NCBI GenBank assembly: GCA_001404055.1
Contig: CXTY01000016.1
Coordinates: 62,001-126,000, forward strand
Reading direction: 5' to 3'
Length of the DNA stretch: 64,000 nt
Source of the DNA: Roseibium album
GTDB taxonomy: Bacteria; Pseudomonadota; Alphaproteobacteria; Rhizobiales; Stappiaceae
Program-made: the position numbers and the translations under genes
Notes under the pieces: model-generated
The model's database searches: none
What the model was told of the DNA's origin: nothing
The model's input: the letters and a program-made list of their open reading frames with translations, nothing else
In this document: positions 33,059 through 44,674 of the stretch, piece by piece
How the letters are laid out: each line of letters begins with the position of its first letter
Numbering within the stretch: position 1 is the first letter of the stretch

Positions 33059-33158
33059 CCTTAGCTCCCATGCCTGTTCAGGGTGTTGGCGTCGGATAAT
33101 TGTAACCTGAATTCAGCAAAAACAACAATTGCAATCCAGAATTGAACCTCTTTGCAAG

Positions 33159-33195
33159 AAAAACCCCGAGCCAGAAAATCTGACACGGGGTTTTT
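33159..33195. terminator. Terminator after hupB
   Basis: AAAAACCCCG (33159-33168) and CGGGGTTTTT (33186-33195) pair over 10 bases; the loop itself has an inner CAGA/TCTG hairpin. Reading left it ends the hupB message with a T-rich arm; it is symmetric enough to work both ways. Confidence 0.85.
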
Positions 33196-33218
33196 CGAGA
33201 AGTGCTGTCTTTGAGCTC

Positions 33219-33494
33219 TTAGGAGTTCACAGCGTCTTTCAGGCCTTTACCAGCCTTGAACTTCGGCGTCTTAGAAGCCGGGATCTGGATCGTTTCGCCA
33301 GTCCGCGGGTTGCGGCCTTCAGTGGCTGCACGTGCAGAAACCGTGAAGTTACCGAAGCCGATGATGCGGACTTCGTCACCGCTTTTCAGCGTTTCAGTGA
33401 CAGCTTCAAATGTCGCGTCAACTGCTTCGCCTGCCTGCGCCTTTGTCAGGCCGGTCTTTTCTGCAACAGCTGCGATCAGATCGTTCTTATTCAT
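33219..33494 (-). CDS. hupB: DNA-binding protein HU
   Basis: HU is a small nucleoid protein that bends DNA as a dimer. The 91-residue product begins [20 protein letters not shown] and has the beta-arm DNA-contact region [20 protein letters not shown] followed by [20 protein letters not shown], with the arm-tip proline. Start at ATG 33494 gives the exact family length. It follows lon on the same strand but with its own terminators on both sides, so it is transcribed separately. Confidence 0.96.
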   Translation of the reverse strand: MNKNDLIAAVAEKTGLTKAQAGEAVDATFEAVTETLKSGDEVRIIGFGNFTVSARAATEGRNPRTGETIQIPASKTPKFKAGKGLKDAVNS

Positions 33495-33624
33495 AGCAGA
33501 TACCTTTCTAAGAAACGGCAGAGTGCCGACGATTCCTGTCAGCGCCGTTAGCGCGAAATTCGGGCGAAATGACTTGAAACGCAAGAGGTTTTTTCGCAGA
33601 AAACAGCCATTTTGACCAATTATT

Positions 33625-33654
33625 CAAAAGAAAAGCCCCGGAATTGCCGGGGCT
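33625..33654 (-). terminator. Terminator after lon
   Basis: AGCCCCGG (33634-33641) and CCGGGGCT (33647-33654) form an 8-bp stem with a five-base loop. On the minus strand TTTCTTTT follows. It lies 29 bases past the lon stop. Confidence 0.88.
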
Positions 33655-33682
33655 CGCCTTTTTGTGCAGTGCATATTGACAG

Positions 33683-36112
33683 TTAGTGAGCCAAAACGCC
33701 CGCCTTGTCCTCATCAGAATCACCTGCCTTTGCGGCCGTATCTGAATCACTTTCATCCCATTCGATTGGTTCCGGCAAGCGATCGAGAGCATGCTTGAGA
33801 ACTTCTTCCATGCCGGATACCGGAATGATCTCGAGTGAATTTTTCACCGAGTCGGGAATGTCCGCCAGATCCTTGGCATTGTCTTCCGGGATCATCACCA
33901 GCTTGATTCCACCGCGCAGAGCAGCCAGCAATTTTTCTTTCAGACCACCAATCGGCAACACACGGCCACGAAGCGTGATTTCTCCGGTCATGGCGACGTC
34001 CCGGCGAACCGGAATTCCAGTCATCGTTGAGATGACCGCAGTTGCCATGGCAATGCCTGCAGAAGGACCGTCTTTCGGCGTCGCACCTTCCGGTACGTGC
34101 ACATGAATATCCCTCTTTTCGAAACTTGGCGGCTCAATTCCAAAACTGACAGACCGTGAACGGACATAAGACGCAGCAGCGGAAATTGATTCCTTCATCA
34201 CGTCTTTCAGGTTGCCGGTCACAATCATCTTGCCTTTGCCCGGCATCATGACGCCTTCGATTGTCAGCAACTCACCACCAACCTCGGTCCACGCAAGACC
34301 GGTAACGACACCGACCTGATCTTCCAGCTCAGCTTCACCATAACGGTAACGCGGAACGCCGAGATACTCTTCGACCACCTCCAGTGTCACCTTGATGCTT
34401 TCCTTGTCGCTCATGAGGATGTCCTTGACGGCTTTACGGGCCAAGGTCGCCATTTCACGCTCAAGGTTACGCACACCGGCTTCACGCGTGTAGCGGCGAA
34501 CAACAAACTGCAGCGCATCGTCATCGATGCTGAATTCGTTTTCGCGCAGGCCGTGATCCTTCTCTGTTTTTGGCAGGAGGTGCCGGCGGCAAATCTCGAA
34601 CTTTTCCTGTTCCGTGTAACCGGCAATGCGAATCACTTCCATACGATCCATCAAGGGACCCGGAATGTTCAACGTGTTGGCTGTTGTCACGAACATCACG
34701 TCAGAGAGGTCGTATTCGACTTCCAGATAGTGATCCATGAAAGAAGAGTTCTGCTCCGGATCCAGCACTTCCAAAAGGGCTGAAGATGGATCGCCGCGGA
34801 AATCCATGCCCATCTTGTCGATTTCGTCGAGCAGGAAGAGCGGGTTGGATTTCTTTGCCTTCTTCATCGACTGGATGACCTTGCCGGGCATCGAGCCAAT
34901 GTAAGTACGACGGTGACCACGGATCTCCGCTTCATCGCGCACGCCGCCAAGCGACATGCGAATAAATTCACGGCCGGTTGCCTTTGCGATCGACTTGCCG
35001 AGTGAAGTCTTGCCAACACCAGGAGGGCCAACCAGGCACAAGATCGGACCGCGCAACTTGTTGGCGCGGCTCTGGACTGCAAGATATTCGACAATCCGCT
35101 CCTTGACCTTATCAAGGCCATAGTGGTCGGTATCGAGCACTTTTTCGGCAAAAGCCAGGTCATGCTTGACCTTGGACCTTTTGCTCCACGGAATTCCGAT
35201 CAGCCAGTCGAGGTAATTGCGCACAACTGTCGCTTCCGCAGACATCGGGCTCATCTGTTTGAGCTTCTTGATTTCTGCCGCCGCACGTTCACGCGCTTCC
35301 TTGGTCAGCTTGGTTTTCTTGATTTTTTCTTCAAGTTCCGCGATCTCGTCGCGGCCATCTTCGCTGTCACCGAGTTCTTTCTGAATAGCCTTCATCTGCT
35401 CATTCAGATAGTACTCTCGCTGGGTCTTCTCCATCTGCCGCTTGACGCGGGAGCGGATCCGTTTTTCCACCTGCAGTACGGAGATTTCACTCTCCATCAT
35501 GCCAAGAACCCGTTCAAGGCGCTCTGCAACGGACACCACACCCAGAATTTCCTGTTTTTCAGGGATCTTGATTGCCAAGTGAGAAGCAACCGTGTCCGCA
35601 AGCTTGGAATAATCTTCGATCTGGTTGACGGCCCCAAGAACCTCCGGTGAAACCTTTTTATTCAGTTTCACGTAGTTCTCGAATTCAGAAACAACCGAGC
35701 GCGAGAGCGCCTCAACTTCAATATCTTCGCCTTCTTGCTCCGGCAGTACCGTCGCTGAAGCTTCGAAATAGTCGGCCCTATCAGTATACTCACCAATCTG
35801 CGCGCGAGCACCACCTTCAACAAGCACCTTCACGGTATTGTCCGGCAGTTTCAGCAGCTGCAACACGGTGGCAAGCGTACCAACATTGTAAATCTGATCC
35901 GGATTGGGATCGTCATCAGCCGCATTCATCTGGGTCGCCAGAAGAATGTGCTTGTCGGTGGTCATCACCTCTTCCAGCGCTTTGATAGATTTTTCGCGGC
36001 CGACAAACAGCGGCACGATCATGTGCGGGAAGACGACAATGTCGCGCAATGGCAGCACAGGGTAGACAGCGGTGCTGTCTGGATCGGTGGCGAGGATTTC
36101 GGCGTCGCTCAT
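33683..36112 (-). CDS. lon: ATP-dependent protease Lon
   Basis: Lon degrades misfolded and regulatory proteins in the cytoplasm (EC 3.4.21.53). The 809-residue protein has the N-terminal substrate domain ([20 protein letters not shown]), a coiled-coil middle, the AAA+ module with Walker [16 protein letters not shown] and Walker [13 protein letters not shown], and the protease domain with catalytic Ser in [14 protein letters not shown] and Lys in [18 protein letters not shown]. Upstream, TTGACA at 36289-36294 read to the left is a possible -35; its context CCTTGACA also resembles heat-shock promoters, but the -10 is unclear. Confidence 0.97.
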   Translation of the reverse strand: MSDAEILATDPDSTAVYPVLPLRDIVVFPHMIVPLFVGREKSIKALEEVMTTDKHILLATQMNAADDDPNPDQIYNVGTLATVLQLLKLPDNTVKVLVEGGARAQIGEYTDRADYFEASATVLPEQEGEDIEVEALSRSVVSEFENYVKLNKKVSPEVLGAVNQIEDYSKLADTVASHLAIKIPEKQEILGVVSVAERLERVLGMMESEISVLQVEKRIRSRVKRQMEKTQREYYLNEQMKAIQKELGDSEDGRDEIAELEEKIKKTKLTKEARERAAAEIKKLKQMSPMSAEATVVRNYLDWLIGIPWSKRSKVKHDLAFAEKVLDTDHYGLDKVKERIVEYLAVQSRANKLRGPILCLVGPPGVGKTSLGKSIAKATGREFIRMSLGGVRDEAEIRGHRRTYIGSMPGKVIQSMKKAKKSNPLFLLDEIDKMGMDFRGDPSSALLEVLDPEQNSSFMDHYLEVEYDLSDVMFVTTANTLNIPGPLMDRMEVIRIAGYTEQEKFEICRRHLLPKTEKDHGLRENEFSIDDDALQFVVRRYTREAGVRNLEREMATLARKAVKDILMSDKESIKVTLEVVEEYLGVPRYRYGEAELEDQVGVVTGLAWTEVGGELLTIEGVMMPGKGKMIVTGNLKDVMKESISAAASYVRSRSVSFGIEPPSFEKRDIHVHVPEGATPKDGPSAGIAMATAVISTMTGIPVRRDVAMTGEITLRGRVLPIGGLKEKLLAALRGGIKLVMIPEDNAKDLADIPDSVKNSLEIIPVSGMEEVLKHALDRLPEPIEWDESDSDTAAKAGDSDEDKAGVLAH

Positions 36113-36376
36113 TTTTTATCCTTTCTCAGCGTATCCTGGCCCCACTCAATAAAAGGCAGCCAAGACACCAGAAAACGACTTTCAGGTCTTGATCCTGAAG
36201 AGGCCGAACCACAGCGCCCCTACTGGGCGCACTGACAGTTCGCACTAGCCGTCCTTTAGATCTAATAGGTGGACACCTGACCGGCTGGTGTCAAGGCAGG
36301 GCAGCCCCCTTCATTGGTCTTGTCTGTTGACGACTCACACCACCGGTGGATAACGCAGAACGCGCAGCGCGAACAT
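36113..36376. other. lon promoter region
   Basis: This gap has no gene. A TTGACA (minus strand, 36289-36294) is followed 18 bases later by ACCTAT inside CCACCTATTAG (36261-36271 region). The pair is closer to an RpoH-type promoter (CTTGA and CCxxxTAT-like) than to a housekeeping one. This is a guess from consensus only. Confidence 0.3.
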
Positions 36377-36414
36377 CTTAAAAAAGCAAATGCCGCTCGG
36401 AGAGAGCGGCATTT
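36377..36414 (-). terminator. Terminator after clpX
   Basis: AAATGCCGCTC (36388-36398) and GAGCGGCATTT (36404-36414) pair over 11 bases with a five-base loop; on the minus strand GCTTTTTTAAG follows. It separates clpX from lon. Confidence 0.9.
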
Positions 36415-36447
36415 ATTCACTTATTTTATTGCCGTTTGCGAGCCGCT

Positions 36448-37713
<1,266 letters not shown>

Positions 37714-37876
37714 GTAGTCAACCTCGCGTTTTTGGGGACTGCTTCCCCGTAATCTGTCCGGATGCGGCCTTTTGTGGCTGAACCGGCTCTGAAGTGACAC
37801 CCGCAGGGTACCGCTTCACGAATTGATGTCATCATGCTTCGCCATAAAAAATCAATATACGTTTAAGGCGAAGATG

Positions 37877-37901
37877 AAAACCCGGCTTTAATCCGGGTTT
37901 T
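37877..37901 (-). terminator. Terminator after clpP
   Basis: AAAACCCGG (37877-37885) and CCGGGTTTT (37893-37901) pair over nine bases around a seven-base loop. The T-rich arm is the 3' arm on the minus strand. It lies 53 bases past the clpP stop and before clpX. Confidence 0.8.
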
Positions 37902-37953
37902 TCCGGCCTTATTGGTGGAAATTACAAGCATCCTTAAGGCCGGGTTAGTTTTC

Positions 37954-38589
37954 TCAGTCCTCGCCGTCACCACCAAGTGTCGCGCGATCAGTAATCACTT
38001 TGTCAACGATTCCGAACTCCATGGCCCGTTCAGCAGTCATGAAGTTGTCGCGTTCGAGCGCTTCTTCAACCTGATCCAGGCTCTGGCCGGTGTGTTTCAC
38101 GTAGATTTCATTCAACCGGCGCTTCATTGCAAGAATTTCCTGTGCATGAAGCATGATATCGGCTGCCTGACCGCGGAAACCGCCGGACGGCTGATGAACC
38201 ATCACCCGCGCGTTCGGCAAGATGAACCGCATGTCCTTCTGGCCGGCTGAGAGCAACAGGGACCCCATGGACGCAGCCTGACCGATACAAAGGGTCGAAA
38301 CCGCCGGTCGGATAAACTGCATAGTGTCGTAGATTGCTAGGCCCGATGTCACCAGACCACCAGGAGAGTTGATATAGATCGCAATCTCCTTGCTCGGGTT
38401 TTCTGCTTCCAGATAGAGAAGTTGCGCGCTGATCAGGGTTGCTACGTGATCCTCGACCGGTCCGGTCAGGAAAATGATGCGCTCTTTCAGCAGGCGCGAG
38501 TAGATATCGAAGGCCCGCTCGCCCCGGTTTGTCTGTTCGACAACCATCGGCACGAGTGTGTTCATGTAGATATCGACTGGATCCTTCAT
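37954..38589 (-). CDS. clpP: ATP-dependent Clp protease proteolytic subunit ClpP
   Basis: ClpP is the serine peptidase chamber of ClpXP/ClpAP (EC 3.4.21.92). The 211-residue protein has [20 protein letters not shown], catalytic Ser in [15 protein letters not shown], catalytic His in [15 protein letters not shown] and the third residue (Asp) downstream. The start [20 protein letters not shown] matches relatives; processing near [15 protein letters not shown] is likely. GGATGAGG precedes the ATG. A hairpin lies in the leader. Confidence 0.97.
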   Translation of the reverse strand: MKDPVDIYMNTLVPMVVEQTNRGERAFDIYSRLLKERIIFLTGPVEDHVATLISAQLLYLEAENPSKEIAIYINSPGGLVTSGLAIYDTMQFIRPAVSTLCIGQAASMGSLLLSAGQKDMRFILPNARVMVHQPSGGFRGQAADIMLHAQEILAMKRRLNEIYVKHTGQSLDQVEEALERDNFMTAERAMEFGIVDKVITDRATLGGDGED

Positions 38590-38613
38590 GCCTCATCCAT
38601 ATGCTTGAGATGA

Positions 38614-38634
38614 TGTCCGGAGTCTTTCCGGACA
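38614..38634. promoter_or_regulatory. Leader hairpin just upstream of clpP
   Basis: TGTCCGGA (38614-38621) and TCCGGACA (38627-38634) form a perfect 8-bp stem with loop GTCTT, ending 24 bases before the clpP ATG. It could be an operator palindrome, or a hairpin in the mRNA leader that affects stability or translation. Confidence 0.45.
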
Positions 38635-38897
38635 AGAAACAGGCCAATGAGCGCATCGATCAAGGGCCTGACTCGAAAAAAGCGACAACCCGTATATATG
38701 GGATGTCGCCCTATTCGCAAAGTCATGACAGATGCGGTGTGAAAGCAAAGTTAAATCCTGCACCGCATCTGGGGATTATTTGTGAAAACGCCTTGGAGCA
38801 TCTGCGCCCAAAACGAACTCAGACAAGATGCCCCAATTCCCACCATTCGATCAATTTCGCCTGATTTCATGAGGGTTAACATGAGACCAGATTGATC
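38635..38897. other. Intergenic region between tig and clpP
   Basis: Together with the leader hairpin this makes a gap of about 308 bases. It should carry the clpP promoter. I see no gene, no repeat and no clear -35/-10 pair; no convincing terminator follows tig. Confidence 0.45.
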
Positions 38898-40247
38898 TTA
38901 GGCGTCTTCTTCTTCCTCAGCTGCCAGTTTCTCAAGCTCTTCCTTGGAAACCGTTTTATCAGTCACCTTGGCGAGCTCCAGCATGAAGTCGACGACTTTT
39001 TCCTCATAAATCGGTGCACGGAGCGAAGCCAGGGCCTGCTGGTTGTTCTTGTAGAACTCAAACACCTGCTGTTCCTGACCCGGGAATTGGCGAACACGGT
39101 CGTAAAGTGCCCGCTGCAACTCTTCGTCAGTAACCTGAATGTCGTTCTTTTCACCGATTTCGGAAAGGACCAGACCAAGACGTACACGACGCTCGGCGAT
39201 CTTACGGTATTCCGCCTTCGCCTCTTCTTCCGTGGTTTCTTCGTCTTCAAAGGTCTTTTCGTTGCGCTTCATATCTTCTTCGACTTGTTTCCAAACAACG
39301 TCGAACTCTGAATCGAGAAGTTTTTCAGGCAATTCGAAGGAATAGTGATCGTCCAACTTGTCGAGCAGCTGACGCTTCACCCGCTGGCGGGTCATCTGAC
39401 CGAATTGACCTTCGATCTGACCGCGAACGACCTCTTTCAATTTGTCGAGAGACTCAAGGCCGAGACCTTTTGCAAACTCATCGTCGATCGTCGCTTCACC
39501 AGGAGCACCGATTTCCTTGACTTCAACATCGAAGGCTGCCGACTTGCCCGCAAGGTGTTCAGCCGGATAATCGTCTGGGAACGACACTTCAACGACCTTC
39601 TTGTCGCCCGCTTTCGTGCCGATCAGCTGCTCTTCAAAGCCTGGAATGAACTGACCGGAACCGAGCACCAGCTGCCCATTTTCGTCTGCGCCACCTTCAA
39701 ACGGCTCGCCGTCGATCTTGCCGAGGTAGGACATCGTCACGCGGTCGCCATTTTCAGCAGCGCCGTCCTTGGCATCGAATGGCGTGTTGTTTTTGCCGAT
39801 TTCAGCGACCTGAGTGTCAACTTCTTCTTCAGCAATCTCGACCATCGGGCGTTCAATTTCAAAACCAGCGAAATCAACGATTTCAAATTCCGGAAGAACG
39901 TCATAGGTCATTTTGAATGAGAGGTCGGCGTCGCCGGCCAAAATTTTCTCAGCTTCTTCTTCCGGCAGATCGATTTCCGGTGTCAGAGCCGGGCGCTCAG
40001 AGCGCTCTTCAACGGCCTTCTGCGTGGTTTCCTGGATGGTGTTCGACAGGATCTCCGCCATGGCCTGACGGCCATACATTTTTTTCAAGTGGCCAAGCGG
40101 CACTTTCCCCGGACGAAAGCCCTTGATGTTGGCTTTGGATTTCATGTCGTCCAGATAGTTTTCGAGCTTGGCAGCAAGATCGCCGGCCGGAATGTCGATT
40201 TTCAGCTCTCGCTTGAGGCCCTCGGCGAGGGTTTCGGTTACCTGCAT
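38898..40247 (-). CDS. tig: Trigger factor (ribosome-associated chaperone and prolyl isomerase)
   Basis: Trigger factor binds the ribosome exit tunnel and shields nascent chains (EC 5.2.1.8). The 449-residue protein starts MQVTETLAEGLKRELKIDIP, with the ribosome-binding signature NIKGFRPGKVPLGHLKKMYG near residue 45, a FKBP-type isomerase domain (ENGDRVTMSYLGKIDGEPFE) and a long helical C-terminal chaperone domain ending in an acidic tail. The frame is open 71 codons further upstream, but that part has no family likeness, so ATG 40247 is used. It has a good promoter at 40405-40433. Confidence 0.96.
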   Translation of the reverse strand: MQVTETLAEGLKRELKIDIPAGDLAAKLENYLDDMKSKANIKGFRPGKVPLGHLKKMYGRQAMAEILSNTIQETTQKAVEERSERPALTPEIDLPEEEAEKILAGDADLSFKMTYDVLPEFEIVDFAGFEIERPMVEIAEEEVDTQVAEIGKNNTPFDAKDGAAENGDRVTMSYLGKIDGEPFEGGADENGQLVLGSGQFIPGFEEQLIGTKAGDKKVVEVSFPDDYPAEHLAGKSAAFDVEVKEIGAPGEATIDDEFAKGLGLESLDKLKEVVRGQIEGQFGQMTRQRVKRQLLDKLDDHYSFELPEKLLDSEFDVVWKQVEEDMKRNEKTFEDEETTEEEAKAEYRKIAERRVRLGLVLSEIGEKNDIQVTDEELQRALYDRVRQFPGQEQQVFEFYKNNQQALASLRAPIYEEKVVDFMLELAKVTDKTVSKEELEKLAAEEEEDA

Positions 40248-40404
40248 GGGTTTTGCTTCGTCCTCGGTCCGTAACGGCAGCCCGCTCCGGAGGTTTTGAT
40301 TATAAATTTCCGTGTGCCGCACTGCCGGCACTTCCCTTTTTGCAGAAGCGTTCTGAAACAGCAGCACTTCGCCCTGAACAAAGCCCAAGACGCACGATGG
40401 AAGC

Positions 40405-40433
40405 GCGATAAAGGCTGGACCGGAAAGTGTCAA
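40405..40433 (-). promoter_or_regulatory. Candidate housekeeping promoter of tig
   Basis: On the minus strand TTGACA (40433-40428) is followed after exactly 17 bases by TATCGC (40410-40405). This would start transcription near 40398 and give a leader of about 150 bases before the tig ATG. The -35 is a perfect consensus match; the -10 is moderate. Confidence 0.5.
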
Positions 40434-40591
40434 GGGGAGAGCGGGGATTTGCGCATACAACCACGGTAAATCCGGTGAGTTTTCTCGGAAGTGGCCTTCC
40501 GTCCAAATTTGCCCAGATCAGAAATCAGAGAGGTTTTTTGCTTTGCTGCAAAGGACAATTTCTTTGAAACACCAGGCCACCAATTCAAATC
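40434..40591. other. Remaining gap between the amine oxidase and tig
   Basis: With the promoter and leader this forms a 344-base gap. No gene or RNA is visible; a short CTTTG/CAAAG repeat near 40542 has no T-tail and is not a terminator for the amine oxidase gene. Confidence 0.4.
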
Positions 40592-41989
40592 TTACTCGGC
40601 AAGCTCGTCATCCAGCACAGTTGCAGCCCTGATTCCGCTGAGATAAGCACCGTGTGTCGTGCCGTGGTAGGCAAAGTCGGTGTGCTCCCCGGCAAAGAGT
40701 AACGTGCTCGCGACCGGTTTTGCCAGTCGATTGAAATCTTCCGGTTTGTTTCCAACCCGCGCATATGAATAGGCCCCAAAAGTCCAAGGATCCTGAGACC
40801 ATCTTGTCGCCAAATGGCCCGTTGGTTCAGGAGCATCTTTCCCGAACATCGTACGCACCGCATCCATGCAGTCGGCAATCATGTCGGTATCGCTCATTTG
40901 TTCAGCGACTTCAGGGTAGTCACCGACACTCAGTCCCAAGAGAATGTTCTCTTTGCTGAAGGTGCGGTAATTGAGGAAATAATTCCATCTGCCCTTTGTT
41001 TCCGTCATCAGGCCAAAATATTGAATCTCAATCGGCCAGAAGGCTTCTTCAAACTTGAGAGCGAGCTTGGTAACGTCGCCAAACCCGATATTTGAGATGC
41101 TTGACCGGTAGGATTTCGGCAACGGCGGGTCAAAAGAAATTACTTCTCTCTTCAAAACCCCAAGAGGTACGGTGCAGATCACAAAATCGGATTCAAAAAC
41201 ACCTATTGACGTATAAACTGAAGCCCCGTCTCCTTCCTCATATTCGACGGTCTCTACTGCTGTATTCAACCTTATGTCCAGATCATTGGCGACAAAACGC
41301 GGAACCTGATCATAGCCATCGGTCAGTATTACATCCTCGCCCCAAAATTCGTCGTCTTCGTCAAAAAAGAATGCGGACAAATCGTCGAGAGGTGCTCCGG
41401 TTGAAAATTCCGTATAGGCACTTGCCATCCAGTGGATCATCGGATCTTTCAACCCACGATCGGATGTGCGCGCTATGGCTTCTTCCAAGGACTGATCGCG
41501 ATCGTACTTGTCATCTATGCGTTTGTAAAGTCGACGTAATTCCTTGTAACCCTGAATGATCTTGTTACGAGATTGCAGTTCTCCGGTTTTTGAAAACACC
41601 TGAAAATTTTCATCGTCAGTGCGAAAGGTCGGTGCGCCTATTTCGGTGACAATTTCAGAAATGGGGTTTTTGTCCGGACCGTGGATCCAACCGGCCCCCA
41701 CTTCAAACGGCGCATCCAAGGTCCAGTCGGTCTTAATTCTCCCGCCGATCTTGTCGCTGGCTTCCAAGACAACGACTGAGTAATCCAGCTTGGACAGATA
41801 GCGGGCTGCAGCAAGACCCGAAATTCCCGCTCCAATGACGATGACATCAAAATCATCGTTCTGGGCTTTTGCAGTTCCCGAGGAAAAAAACGGCGACGCA
41901 AGCAACCCGCCACCTGTCGATTTGAGGAAACTGCGGCGTGAAATACGTGGCAATGTCAGATCGCGTAAATTCTTCTTTTCGTCATTCAT
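40592..41989 (-). CDS. Tat-exported flavin-containing amine oxidase
   Basis: The 465-residue protein oxidises an amine using FAD and oxygen or another acceptor; the substrate is unknown. It begins with a twin-arginine signal (ISRRSFLKSTGGGLLASPFF) ending near GTAKAQ, so it should be exported folded to the periplasm. The dinucleotide fold is FDVIVIGAGISGLAAARYLS with VVLEASDKIGGRI, and FAD contacts recur near the C-terminus (LLFAGEHTDFAYHGTTHGAY). This layout fits plant polyamine-oxidase or monoamine-oxidase relatives. ATG 41989 has AGGAAG seven bases upstream. It stands alone between tig and tRNA-Leu. Confidence 0.9.
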   Translation of the reverse strand: MNDEKKNLRDLTLPRISRRSFLKSTGGGLLASPFFSSGTAKAQNDDFDVIVIGAGISGLAAARYLSKLDYSVVVLEASDKIGGRIKTDWTLDAPFEVGAGWIHGPDKNPISEIVTEIGAPTFRTDDENFQVFSKTGELQSRNKIIQGYKELRRLYKRIDDKYDRDQSLEEAIARTSDRGLKDPMIHWMASAYTEFSTGAPLDDLSAFFFDEDDEFWGEDVILTDGYDQVPRFVANDLDIRLNTAVETVEYEEGDGASVYTSIGVFESDFVICTVPLGVLKREVISFDPPLPKSYRSSISNIGFGDVTKLALKFEEAFWPIEIQYFGLMTETKGRWNYFLNYRTFSKENILLGLSVGDYPEVAEQMSDTDMIADCMDAVRTMFGKDAPEPTGHLATRWSQDPWTFGAYSYARVGNKPEDFNRLAKPVASTLLFAGEHTDFAYHGTTHGAYLSGIRAATVLDDELAE

Positions 41990-42256
41990 TGCTGCTGCTT
42001 CCTTTAACAAAATTCCAAGCAGGCATCTTCGAGCAGGCCGCAATCCGGAAATGTTTGTGTATTTGAAAATAAAAGGAAGAAAAACGCAACGTTCTCCGAA
42101 CGGTAAGCACCAGTTGTTTTGCGTGCAAACCAAATGGATGGACTTGCCGATAAGCTCCAACCGCCTAGACTTCGGTACAAAGAGTTTTGATATCGGGTAG
42201 CACCACACACCGGCGTGTGTTTTGAGACCAATTTCAATTTTCGATAAAGAAGTTGT

Positions 42257-42341
<85 letters not shown>

Positions 42342-42429
42342 GTTGCCGAGCTTTGGTCGCCCTGCGCTTGAAGCGGGGCCTCTATAGCACCACAGATTTT
42401 CACGTCAAAGGAAAAAGGTGCAGCTTTCC

Positions 42430-43965
42430 TCAGCTTCCTGCAAATTTGTCCACAAGCATTTGAATTGCGGGCTTCAAGGCGCTGGGCAAGTCTTCCGCAA
42501 CTAGCCCTGGCCCAACCTCGGTTCCGGCCTCACCATGCAACCAGACCGCTTGGCAAGCAGCTTCGAAACTCGGAACGCCTTGTGCAAGAAGCCCCAGTGC
42601 AATACCTGCCAGAACATCACCAGATCCGGCCGTTGCAAGCCAGGGCGGCGCGTTGCAATTAATCGCCGCCCGGCCGTCCGGTGAGGCAATCACGGTATCA
42701 GCACCTTTGAGAATGACAATTGCACCAGATTTCTTTGCTGCCTGACGCGCCCTGAGAAGCTTGTCACCCTTTAGGTCCGGAAAGAGGTGCGCGAACTCGC
42801 CTTCATGAGGTGTGAGGACCACTGGGTTTTCGGTCGACCGAGTCAAATCAAAAAACGTCTCGGGAACTTCAGAAAAGCTTGTAAGTGCATCTGCATCCAG
42901 AACAGTTGAACGTTCCTGCACCAAAATGGCTTCGACCGCTTCGCGGGTTTTTGGTCCGATCCCGTATCCTGGCCCGATCAACACTGCATTCAGCCTTTGA
43001 TCTGACAGGACATCGGGTATGCCACCGACATCTGAGACCTTCATCAACATGACCGCTGTCAAATGGTTGGCGTTGACAAGCATTGCATCGGGCGGTGACG
43101 CCAGCGTAACCAGGCCCGCCCCTGCCCTCAGTGATGCAACTGCAGACATGCGGGCAGCCCCTGTCGCAGACATTGGACCACCAAAGACAACGGCGTGACC
43201 TTTCCCGTATTTGTGACCACTAGGATTTGCGGCAGGCCATGAATCCCGCCACAATTCGGGAGAATTTCGAAAAGTATCGGGCGCGATCTTGTCGACCGTA
43301 TCCGCTCGAATTCCAATGTCTGAGACAGTAGTCTGGCCGCACAAACCACGTCCTGGAAAGAGCAGATGGCCAGGCTTCAGGCGGAAAAACGTAACCGTCG
43401 CACTTGCCTTGATCGCATCCCCAAGATCGACACCGTTTGCGCCATTTAACCCAGTCGGCAAATCAACCGAAAGCACTTGGCAACCAGATCGATTGACCTC
43501 GACAGCAAGTGCAAGTCCTTCCCCCGACAAAGGACGATCGAGGCCTGCACCAAACAGGGCGTCAATGACCAGGTCGGTTCCGTCCAATCGTTTGGCCAGA
43601 GATTCCCCGAAGTTTTCATCTGCGCCGGCAACACGAAAGGGAAGGTCCATTCGATCAAACGCAATTTTGGCGTCACCTTTCAGACCGGACGGGTCTTTCA
43701 AGAGCAACACCTCAACACCAAACCCAGCCGCCATCAGACAGCGTGCCGCAATGAAGCCGTCACCGCCGTTATTTCCAGGACCGCAAAGAACAAGAATGCC
43801 CGCGCCCGAACGCACCAGGTTGGCAGCAGCCCGTGCCACCGCCTGCCCGGCTTTTTCCATAAGCTCAATACCCGGTACACCACCTTCGATCGTCAACCGA
43901 TCAGCTTGCGCCATTTCGTCTGGCGTAAGCAGCACGGTCGTGGCACGTGATATGCGCGGATCCAT
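42430..43965 (-). CDS. nnrD: Bifunctional NAD(P)H-hydrate repair enzyme (epimerase plus dehydratase)
   Basis: The protein repairs hydrated NADH/NADPH: the N-terminal NnrE-like half epimerises NAD(P)HX and the C-terminal NnrD half dehydrates the S form with ADP or ATP (EC 5.1.99.6 and 4.2.1.136). The 511-residue chain shows VLCGPGNNGGDGFIAARCLM for the first half, and LTPHEGEFAHLFPDL and AGSGDVLAGIALGLLAQGVP for the ribokinase-like second half. It is divergent from glnB with a 370-base gap. Confidence 0.94.
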   Translation of the reverse strand: MDPRISRATTVLLTPDEMAQADRLTIEGGVPGIELMEKAGQAVARAAANLVRSGAGILVLCGPGNNGGDGFIAARCLMAAGFGVEVLLLKDPSGLKGDAKIAFDRMDLPFRVAGADENFGESLAKRLDGTDLVIDALFGAGLDRPLSGEGLALAVEVNRSGCQVLSVDLPTGLNGANGVDLGDAIKASATVTFFRLKPGHLLFPGRGLCGQTTVSDIGIRADTVDKIAPDTFRNSPELWRDSWPAANPSGHKYGKGHAVVFGGPMSATGAARMSAVASLRAGAGLVTLASPPDAMLVNANHLTAVMLMKVSDVGGIPDVLSDQRLNAVLIGPGYGIGPKTREAVEAILVQERSTVLDADALTSFSEVPETFFDLTRSTENPVVLTPHEGEFAHLFPDLKGDKLLRARQAAKKSGAIVILKGADTVIASPDGRAAINCNAPPWLATAGSGDVLAGIALGLLAQGVPSFEAACQAVWLHGEAGTEVGPGLVAEDLPSALKPAIQMLVDKFAGS

Positions 43966-44202
43966 TTTTTAAAAGCCTCCAATCCTGCTTTGATACCCTG
44001 CATAGGATTGACAATTTTGTCGAGCAGGTTGGCGTGCCGCTACATGCATCACAGATTTCGCCTATTTTTTAATCAATTTGAATAATTTTTAATCAATTGA
44101 CGCTTGTGCAAGGTGTCTCGCATGCGCATCCTAAAGCTGCACTGCCGCTTTTTTTGGCGGAATTCCCGGTATTGGGAAAAAATGCAACACCCGGGTTCGG
44201 AT
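43966..44202. other. Divergent region between nnrD and glnB, with a 20-base AT repeat
   Basis: Two copies of TTTTTAATCAATT (44066-44078 and 44086-44098) are exactly 20 bases apart, two helical turns. They sit about 110 bases upstream of the sigma-54 promoter. An IHF site was considered but the downstream half does not fit. The phasing suggests a bend or protein site. Possible NtrC half-sites (TGCGCA, TGCAC around 44125-44145) are weak. Confidence 0.35.
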
Positions 44203-44218
44203 TGGCATACATCATGCT
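44203..44218 (+). promoter_or_regulatory. Sigma-54 promoter of glnB-glnA
   Basis: TGGCATACATCATGCT fits the RpoN consensus TGGCAY-R-N4-TTGCW, with the invariant GG at 44204-44205 and GC at 44216-44217 at the right spacing and one mismatch in the -12 box. The start of transcription would be near 44229, about 107 bases before glnB. Nitrogen control by NtrC through RpoN is the known pattern for this operon in related bacteria. Confidence 0.65.
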
Positions 44219-44224
44219 TTATAG

Positions 44225-44674
<450 letters not shown>

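Noticed and set aside
40585..40878. 97-codon frame overlapping the amine oxidase
   Set aside because: Shadow in another frame of a well-supported flavoenzyme gene.
44066..44098. IHF binding site in the AT repeats upstream of glnB
   Set aside because: AATCAA is present twice but the TTR half does not follow at the right spacing.
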